This document shows, piece after piece, positions 13,919 to 18,322 of a stretch of 18,322 nucleotides of DNA; the stretch's first letter is position 1; each line of letters starts with the position of its first letter. The notes beneath the pieces are model-generated. The model did no database searches and had not been told where the DNA came from. It was given only the letters and a program-made list of their open reading frames with translations. The DNA lies in the NCBI GenBank assembly GCA_037388705.1, contig JARRJY010000072.1:1-18322 (forward strand). Reading direction: 5' to 3'. The position numbers were made by a program, and so were the translations under genes. This DNA comes from JARRJY01 sp037388705. Its GTDB lineage: Bacteria; Pseudomonadota; Gammaproteobacteria; UBA6429; Thiohalophilaceae.

Positions 13919-15114
13919 CTGGGCAGGAAACGCCACAGCAGAAGTGCTACCACCATCAGCGAGAGTTGTCCCAGTGCTAACCTGTCAGGGTATTGCCCCA
14001 GGATGGGAACGACCAGGCTGGCAATGAGCGCATTGCCCATCATTTGCACAGATCCCTGCACCGCCGAAGCCGCACCACGATTTTTAGGAAAACAATCCAG
14101 TGATAATACGGTCATGGCCGGCATGGCTATGCCAACACCGGTAGAATAAAACATCAAGGGGAAAATGGTCGTAAATACCTGTGGCGATAAAAACCAGGCC
14201 TGGGCAACATTGAGCACCGTACCTATGCTCATTAACGTTAATGCCAGTGACACGGTGCGTTGACGATGCCAATGATGCGCAAGACGACTGCTTATCCAGG
14301 CACCAAGAATAATGCCGCCAACCAGCGGTACAAATAATACCGCAAAGTCATTCACACCAAGCTTGAGGAAATCAAAAACAACAGTGGGTGCCCCGACAAT
14401 GTAAAGAAACATACCACCAAAATAACAGGCGATCATAAATACCAGCGCTTGAAAACGATGATGTACCAGGGTGTGAACATAGATACGTGCCACATTCACC
14501 GGATGGAATGACTGTCGCATCGATACGGGTAAGGTTTCCGGTATCCATACCACGAACATCACCAGTATCAGCACACTATAAAGCGCAAGAAAATAGAAAA
14601 TACTGTGCCAGCCAAATGCATCGTGTAGCCAGCCACCTATCACCGGCGCAACCGCCGGGGCCAGCGCAAACAACATCATCACCCGGGCTAAAGTACGCTG
14701 TGCTTCCTGGGGTGAATACACATCGCGTAACATCGTCCTGCCTGCCGCCAGTCCACCACCGGCTGCCACACCCTGTAACAAGCGAAAGCTCAAAAAGTGC
14801 CAATAGTCGCCGGCCAGTGCACAACCGAGGGACGCGACAAGGTAGAGTAACAACGATATCGTCACCACCCTGTGTCGCCCTATCCGATCAGATAACGGCC
14901 CCCAGAATAATGTCGCCACGGCAAATGCCACCAGGTAAAACGCGAGGCTTTGCGACAGCGCGGCGCGACTCACGGCAAACTCTGCTTCGATGTCGGGAAA
15001 GGAAGGGAGATAGGTATCGATAGTAAAGGGACCTATCATTGTCAGCAGCGCAACAACCAGGGTTAGATGTTTGGGTGGGTTTACGTTATGGGATTCGGGC
15101 TGCTCGTTTTGCAT
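13912..15114 (-). CDS. Bcr/CflA family drug-resistance MFS transporter
   Basis: This 400-residue inner-membrane protein has about twelve helices. Family marks are FTIDTYLPSFPDIEAEFAVS at the N-terminus, FWGPLSDRIGRHRVV after helix 2, SFRLLQGVAAGGGLAAGRTMLRDVY in helices 4-5, and the motif C region LFALAPAVAPVIGGWLHDAFGWHSIF. Members export drugs or metabolites (bicyclomycin, chloramphenicol, cysteine and sulfonamides in various bacteria); the substrate here is unknown. The last codons overlap the dispersed repeat. Confidence 0.93.
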   Translation of the reverse strand: MQNEQPESHNVNPPKHLTLVVALLTMIGPFTIDTYLPSFPDIEAEFAVSRAALSQSLAFYLVAFAVATLFWGPLSDRIGRHRVVTISLLLYLVASLGCALAGDYWHFLSFRLLQGVAAGGGLAAGRTMLRDVYSPQEAQRTLARVMMLFALAPAVAPVIGGWLHDAFGWHSIFYFLALYSVLILVMFVVWIPETLPVSMRQSFHPVNVARIYVHTLVHHRFQALVFMIACYFGGMFLYIVGAPTVVFDFLKLGVNDFAVLFVPLVGGIILGAWISSRLAHHWHRQRTVSLALTLMSIGTVLNVAQAWFLSPQVFTTIFPLMFYSTGVGIAMPAMTVLSLDCFPKNRGAASAVQGSVQMMGNALIASLVVPILGQYPDRLALGQLSLMVVALLLWRFLPRE

Positions 15115-15248
15115 GCTGCGATGATCATAGCATAAAAGGTGTTACCCACATGATAGGGCGCATTCGTCTCTATCAACACTGATTGCTCAACCACTTTACG
15201 ATTTTTTAAAAGGGAAAAAGAGACAAAAGGAACGCTGCCCGCATTTAT

Positions 15249-15263
15249 TAATTTTTAAAATTA
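15249..15263. repeat. AT-only palindrome at the selO stop codon
   Basis: TAATTTT and AAAATTA pair perfectly around one central T and overlap the selO stop codon. It contains no GC pair, so it is unlikely to be a strong terminator. Confidence 0.3.
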
Positions 15264-16946
15264 TGAAGAGCAGCTCATATGTGACACCCCGCCGAGTTCA
15301 CTGAACTCGGACGGCTTGAGTCGATAGTATTTCTCCTCGATCGCTTGCGACTGCTCGGCGTAAGGTTGCGTCATGACGTCCTGCAGTTCTCTAATTAGTG
15401 CGTAGTTGCCCGTGGCCGCTTGCTGGTAAGCCGGTGCCAGCAACCACTCGCGCAAACTGTATTTTGGGTTAACGCGTTTCATCTGCTCACTGGTATGGGT
15501 AACGAGCGATTTCCATTTTGTCAGCCACTCGGTCCAACGCTGGTCCATCTGTTCATTCGTATTACTGTAGAAGCTTTTTTTAAGTGAACCAATGTCACCC
15601 GGTATCGATGAGAGTTCGCGGAAGAAGATGGTGTAATCAACCGAGGTTTGCATCATCAGTGTGACAAGTTCACTGAACAACGCCGCGTTAAACGTCGCCA
15701 GTCCTAGTTTAGCCGCAAACATCTTTTCCAGTTCATCTCGCATCACTTTGGCAAAGCCATTTCGAATCTCGTCAAGCTGTTGCAATGCATCAGGATGATT
15801 CTCCAGTAACGGCATCAACGCGGTACAAAACATCTCGAAGTTGCGTTCTGCTGCCACGGGCTGATTCCAGAACGAGAAGTGTTCCCCGCCCCCGGTCCAT
15901 GGCTGGTAGTAGGGATCAAACATCTCGATAAATCCGAAGGGACCGTAATCCAGGGTGACGCCACCGGCCTGCGTGTTATCGCTGTTAAAGTTGCCCTGGC
16001 AATAACCCACACGGATCCAGTTCGCCACGAGTGATGTCAAACGGCTGCGAAATTCCCGCGCCAGCGACACCACTTTCTCGGGCAAGCTAAGATTCTGGTC
16101 GATAACGTCAGCATACTCACGATCGATCAGGTGCAACACGATCTGCTCGAGTTCCTCCAGCGCAGCGGGGTGTTCATGCTTGCGGGCACGGCGACCGAAC
16201 AGCTCGACCTGGCCGACGCGAATGAACGACGGCGCAACACGCGTCGAGATCGCCACCTTCTCCGATACCAACGTGTCAGGATCAAACGATTGCGAACCTT
16301 CCGAGTACCAGGGTCGCTGCACCGTCTCCGTTTTCGAAACATATAAACTCAAAGAGCGTGAGGTGGGAATACCCAACGCATGCATGTGTTCCTGCGCTAA
16401 AAATTCCCGGACACTCGAGCGCAGCACCGCGCGACCATCTGCACCGCGGCAGTATGGCGTGCGACCGCCACCTTTTAACTGCATTTCCCAGCGTTGATCA
16501 TTGATCACCGCCTCCAGCACAGAAACCGCGCGACCATCACCATAGCCATTGCCGGTTTGAAACGGGCACTGTTGATAGTACTCGGTGCCGAAGATGGAAA
16601 GTGCGTAACCCGTGGCCCAACCTTCCTTGCGCATCGGTTCTGGTACCTGCGAGAGATCACCACTAAACACACGCACGAAATCGGCTGACTGCGCCAGGCT
16701 GTCAGCCAAGCCCAGTTCGTGGAAAAAGGTTTTGCTGTGCGCCACGTACTCGGGGGTTTCAATGGGCGTAGGTTTAACAGGGACATAATGTCCCGAAAAG
16801 ACCTGGCGTGGTGCATGATCAGCGCCGTCTGCTTTCGCCTCGGGATCGCTGTTGAGCGTGTCCATGAACGAGTAGTCTGCACATTGTGCGAGATCGTCCA
16901 GCGTTGCGACGGTGGGGGTAGTTTGCTTGGATAGTGTATTTTTCAT
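15261..16946 (-). CDS. selO: SelO/YdiU protein adenylyltransferase (protein AMPylase)
   Basis: This 561-residue pseudokinase-fold enzyme transfers AMP from ATP to protein Ser, Thr or Tyr, a redox-linked activity of the SelO family. Motifs: GNGYGDGRAVSVLE at 132-145, QLKGGGRTPYCRGADGRA at 156-173, SSVREFLAQEHMHALGIPTS at 177-196, the active-site block QGNFNSDN at 317-324 and DYGPFGFIEMFDP at 333-345. The block GNFNSDN is the variant I recall from eukaryotic and cyanobacterial-type members; the E. coli type has an MNTDN-like form. The protein ends SCSS with Cys encoded by TGC, the position occupied by Sec in animal SelO. The start lacks a clear ribosome binding site. It lies downstream of the DUF1499 gene, with a repeat element in between. 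Confidence 0.95.
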   Translation of the reverse strand: MKNTLSKQTTPTVATLDDLAQCADYSFMDTLNSDPEAKADGADHAPRQVFSGHYVPVKPTPIETPEYVAHSKTFFHELGLADSLAQSADFVRVFSGDLSQVPEPMRKEGWATGYALSIFGTEYYQQCPFQTGNGYGDGRAVSVLEAVINDQRWEMQLKGGGRTPYCRGADGRAVLRSSVREFLAQEHMHALGIPTSRSLSLYVSKTETVQRPWYSEGSQSFDPDTLVSEKVAISTRVAPSFIRVGQVELFGRRARKHEHPAALEELEQIVLHLIDREYADVIDQNLSLPEKVVSLAREFRSRLTSLVANWIRVGYCQGNFNSDNTQAGGVTLDYGPFGFIEMFDPYYQPWTGGGEHFSFWNQPVAAERNFEMFCTALMPLLENHPDALQQLDEIRNGFAKVMRDELEKMFAAKLGLATFNAALFSELVTLMMQTSVDYTIFFRELSSIPGDIGSLKKSFYSNTNEQMDQRWTEWLTKWKSLVTHTSEQMKRVNPKYSLREWLLAPAYQQAATGNYALIRELQDVMTQPYAEQSQAIEEKYYRLKPSEFSELGGVSHMSCSS

Positions 16947-16963
16947 AGGGTTAATGGGGGATA

Positions 16964-16987
16964 AATAGGGTTCGTCCCCTATTATTC
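16964..16987 (-). repeat. Dispersed intergenic repeat, copy 7 (hairpin form)
   Basis: AATAGGG (16964-16970) and CCCTATT (16977-16983) are perfectly complementary over a TTCGTC loop. The minus strand reads GAATAATAGGGGACGAACCC. It lies between DUF1499 and selO. Confidence 0.6.
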
Positions 16988-17050
16988 TATTCCTTACTAA
17001 TTAACTCAAGTTTTTCTGATGTGAAAAACAGGACCTGGCGCCACTGAGGG

Positions 17051-17503
17051 TTACGGGTTAAATGCTCGCCTGATTTTTTCTACCCGCTCACGGTTTGCGC
17101 CCAGGTCAGACTTCCCCACCCGCGAAGCCGAACGCACGTGTAGTCGCTGCGACTGACTATCCAGCCGAAATTCCACATCATCCATGAAGCGTAATAACGG
17201 GGTTTCATACACCACGTGCAAATAGCCCGCCTCTTCCTTTATCACCGAACCACCGGTTTCAGCTACCACCTGTTTAAGTTTATCCCAGGCCTGCTCCGTG
17301 GTCGTGGTATAACGCAGTGGTTCAATAAAGGTGGTTTCATCCGGGTATTCACTACACACGCAATTGGGTGTTGCCGGGCATACCTGTAACTGACCACCCT
17401 GCAAGCCCAGTTCAGGCTGTTTGCGCGAGGCCACAGAAAAAGCAATCAGAACCATACTGATAACAACCACCAAACTGGCAACAGCATAAATAACGAATTT
17501 CAT
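17051..17503 (-). CDS. DUF1499 family protein
   Basis: This 150-residue protein has an N-terminal membrane segment (about 3-23, VIYAVASLVVVISMVLIAF) and the family block CPATPNCVCSEYPDE near 42-56, then AWDKLKQVVAETGGSVIKEE and the C-terminal RVGKSDLGANRERVEKIRRAF. These are the DUF1499 signatures. The function is unknown. AAGGA lies just before the ATG. It precedes selO in the same direction. Confidence 0.9.
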   Translation of the reverse strand: MKFVIYAVASLVVVISMVLIAFSVASRKQPELGLQGGQLQVCPATPNCVCSEYPDETTFIEPLRYTTTTEQAWDKLKQVVAETGGSVIKEEAGYLHVVYETPLLRFMDDVEFRLDSQSQRLHVRSASRVGKSDLGANRERVEKIRRAFNP

Positions 17504-17524
17504 GTCCTTACACTATAGATTTTA

Positions 17525-17547
17525 TTTTTTACTCTGATCCCAATATA
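17525..17547 (-). repeat. Dispersed intergenic repeat, copy 8 (GGGATCAGAGTAAAAAA form)
   Basis: The minus strand reads TATTGGGATCAGAGTAAAAA, matching the copy at 945 except for one substitution in the G run. It lies just upstream of the DUF1499 gene. Confidence 0.55.
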
Positions 17548-17616
17548 CCGAAATAATGCCCTACTCTTTTGTGGTTGTTACATCCCACATTATGGATAAC
17601 TGTTAGAACTAAGGTT

Positions 17617-17841
17617 TCAGATAGCTGTAAGTTTTTTACTGAATGTCCGCCAGGCTAGTATTAGAGGTTTCTTATTTACACTATCTTTTACCTCAATAAT
17701 TTTCAATTTTTTGATTAAGATCAAAGCAATCTCACCAGGCATCAAGCATAAAATGACAATGCTTTCCTGTTTTTCTAAATCATATATATCTAGCCAAATT
17801 CTATTAGTCACTGTTATATCTAAAGATACAGGGGATCCCAA
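17617..17841 (-). CDS. Doubtful hypothetical protein, 74 aa
   Basis: A TTG-started frame encodes a Leu/Ile-rich 74-residue product with no motif I recognise. The region is AT-rich and the start is uncertain. It could be a decayed gene or chance; I list it because nothing else explains this stretch. Confidence 0.2.
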   Translation of the reverse strand: MGSPVSLDITVTNRIWLDIYDLEKQESIVILCLMPGEIALILIKKLKIIEVKDSVNKKPLILAWRTFSKKLTAI

Positions 17842-17943
17842 GCGCCTCAGGGACGACGTGATATAAACAAGACTGGAAGCGTCGTTCTTTATCTACGAAA
17901 TCAATGACTGAATGATGAATAGCTTTTCATAGAGGGAATTTCT

Positions 17944-18322
17944 ATGACTGACATTACTTTTTCTGAAACGAAAAATTATCGCTATAGGGGCCTACTTTCA
18001 TTTGTTGGCATGGGGATCCTTGTCGCCATGATTCTTAGCCTGAGTGCCTGTTCGAGTAATGATGATTCTTCACCTACCGTATTGCCTGATCCACCCGGTG
18101 TACCCATCAATTTCACCGTTGACAGGACACCGGAAACAACACTCTCGGCAACGCTGAACTGGTCTGCACCGGTTAGCGGGGGAGAGGTGGTGAGCTATGA
18201 AATTTACCGTTCCACTACGGCGGGAACTGTCTTTCAGGACGCTAACCTCATATTGAGCATACCCGCCGAGGCCGGCAAGCTGAACTACACTTACATCGAT
18301 AATGTGGGATTAACCAATGTCG
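17944..18322 (+). CDS. Lipoprotein with fibronectin type III domain, 3' end outside window
   Basis: The frame opens at an ATG with GAGGG 8 bases upstream and runs off the right edge after 126 codons. Residues 15-36 form a lipoprotein signal peptide after a basic start (KNYRYRG), with lipobox LSAC and Cys36 as the lipid site; SSNDDSS follows, and Asp is not at +2, so outer-membrane sorting is expected. From about residue 50, PGVPINFTV, ATLNWSAP and VSYEIYRSTTAG are strands of a fibronectin type III domain. Such proteins are surface-exposed adhesin or enzyme scaffolds; the rest of the protein is needed to say which. Confidence 0.85.
   Translation, partial: MTDITFSETKNYRYRGLLSFVGMGILVAMILSLSACSSNDDSSPTVLPDPPGVPINFTVDRTPETTLSATLNWSAPVSGGEVVSYEIYRSTTAGTVFQDANLILSIPAEAGKLNYTYIDNVGLTNV

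Larger units (their letters stand above)
17504..17943. other. AT-rich intergenic region with a possible decayed frame
   Basis: Repeat copy 8 lies at 17525-17547. A minus-strand frame at 17617-17841 would give 74 residues from a TTG start after GAGG, but it matches nothing I know, and the frame is open upstream without an ATG to a TAG near 17890. The last 60 bases are the leader of the lipoprotein gene. Confidence 0.4.

Noticed and set aside
15261..15290. Possible selenocysteine near the SelO C-terminus
   Set aside because: The codon is TGC (Cys), not TGA, and the real stop is TAA; no SECIS-like structure is needed.
1..18322. CRISPR array, tRNA, rRNA, integrase or intact insertion sequence
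   Set aside because: No regularly spaced repeats, cloverleaf, transposase or integrase motifs were seen; the short repeats are irregularly spaced and diverged.

Overview
The window looks like chromosomal DNA of a gammaproteobacterium with sulfur metabolism. The evidence is gene content only: an ETHE1-type persulfide dioxygenase beside a DsrC/TusE-family protein, a second DsrC/TusE-family protein about 6 kb away, Bcr/CflA and MHS-type transporters, bactofilin, SelO, and a LemA-DUF2207 pair. Base composition is moderate, with AT-rich intergenic stretches. No rRNA, tRNA, CRISPR array, integrase or intact transposase is visible.

Layout. 1-818 (-): the 3'-open part of a putative lipoprotein with a decayed 5' end. 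999-1751 (-) and 2048-2419 (+): persulfide dioxygenase and a Cys-less DsrC-like protein, divergently arranged around an AT-rich 296-bp spacer; the second is followed by a strong terminator. 2703-4676 (-): kinase/AAA fusion protein downstream of yjbQ. 4771-7190 (-): lemA and a DUF2207 membrane protein, with 2 bp between them. 7672-8658 (+): a small cassette of a 108-aa orphan, a DsrC/TusE-like protein that keeps its penultimate Cys, and a 36-aa Lys-rich protein. This cassette is bracketed in direct orientation by two copies of the lemA start region and by two copies of a short dispersed repeat. 8742-10519 (-): DUF6164-like membrane protein and an MHS-family transporter. 10744-12487 (-): methyltransferase and an exported RNase Z-like metallo-hydrolase. 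12848-13854 (+): bactofilin and a NYN/LabA-type protein. 13912-17503 (-): Bcr/CflA transporter, SelO and a DUF1499 protein. 17944-end (+): the start of a fibronectin type III lipoprotein.

Three points matter most. First, the two DsrC-family proteins are both 123 residues, both lack the inner conserved Cys, and both have a C-terminal arm about eight residues longer than usual; one ends Gly-Ser-Cys-Tyr, the other Gly-Ser-Val-Gln, so one may be a sulfur carrier and the other a regulatory or decoy form. Second, the plus-strand cassette with the Cys-bearing paralog sits between direct repeats of the lemA 5' end, which suggests duplication and insertion. Third, at least eight copies of a short GGGG(A/T)CAGA-type repeat lie between genes, all in the same orientation, resembling the intergenic repeats linked to REP-associated tyrosine transposases.

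Functional links between the groups are inference. The dioxygenase oxidises glutathione persulfide and DsrC-family proteins bind sulfur or sulfur enzymes, so those genes plausibly act in one pathway. The remaining genes look like ordinary housekeeping or accessory genes. All calls rest on reading motifs by eye.
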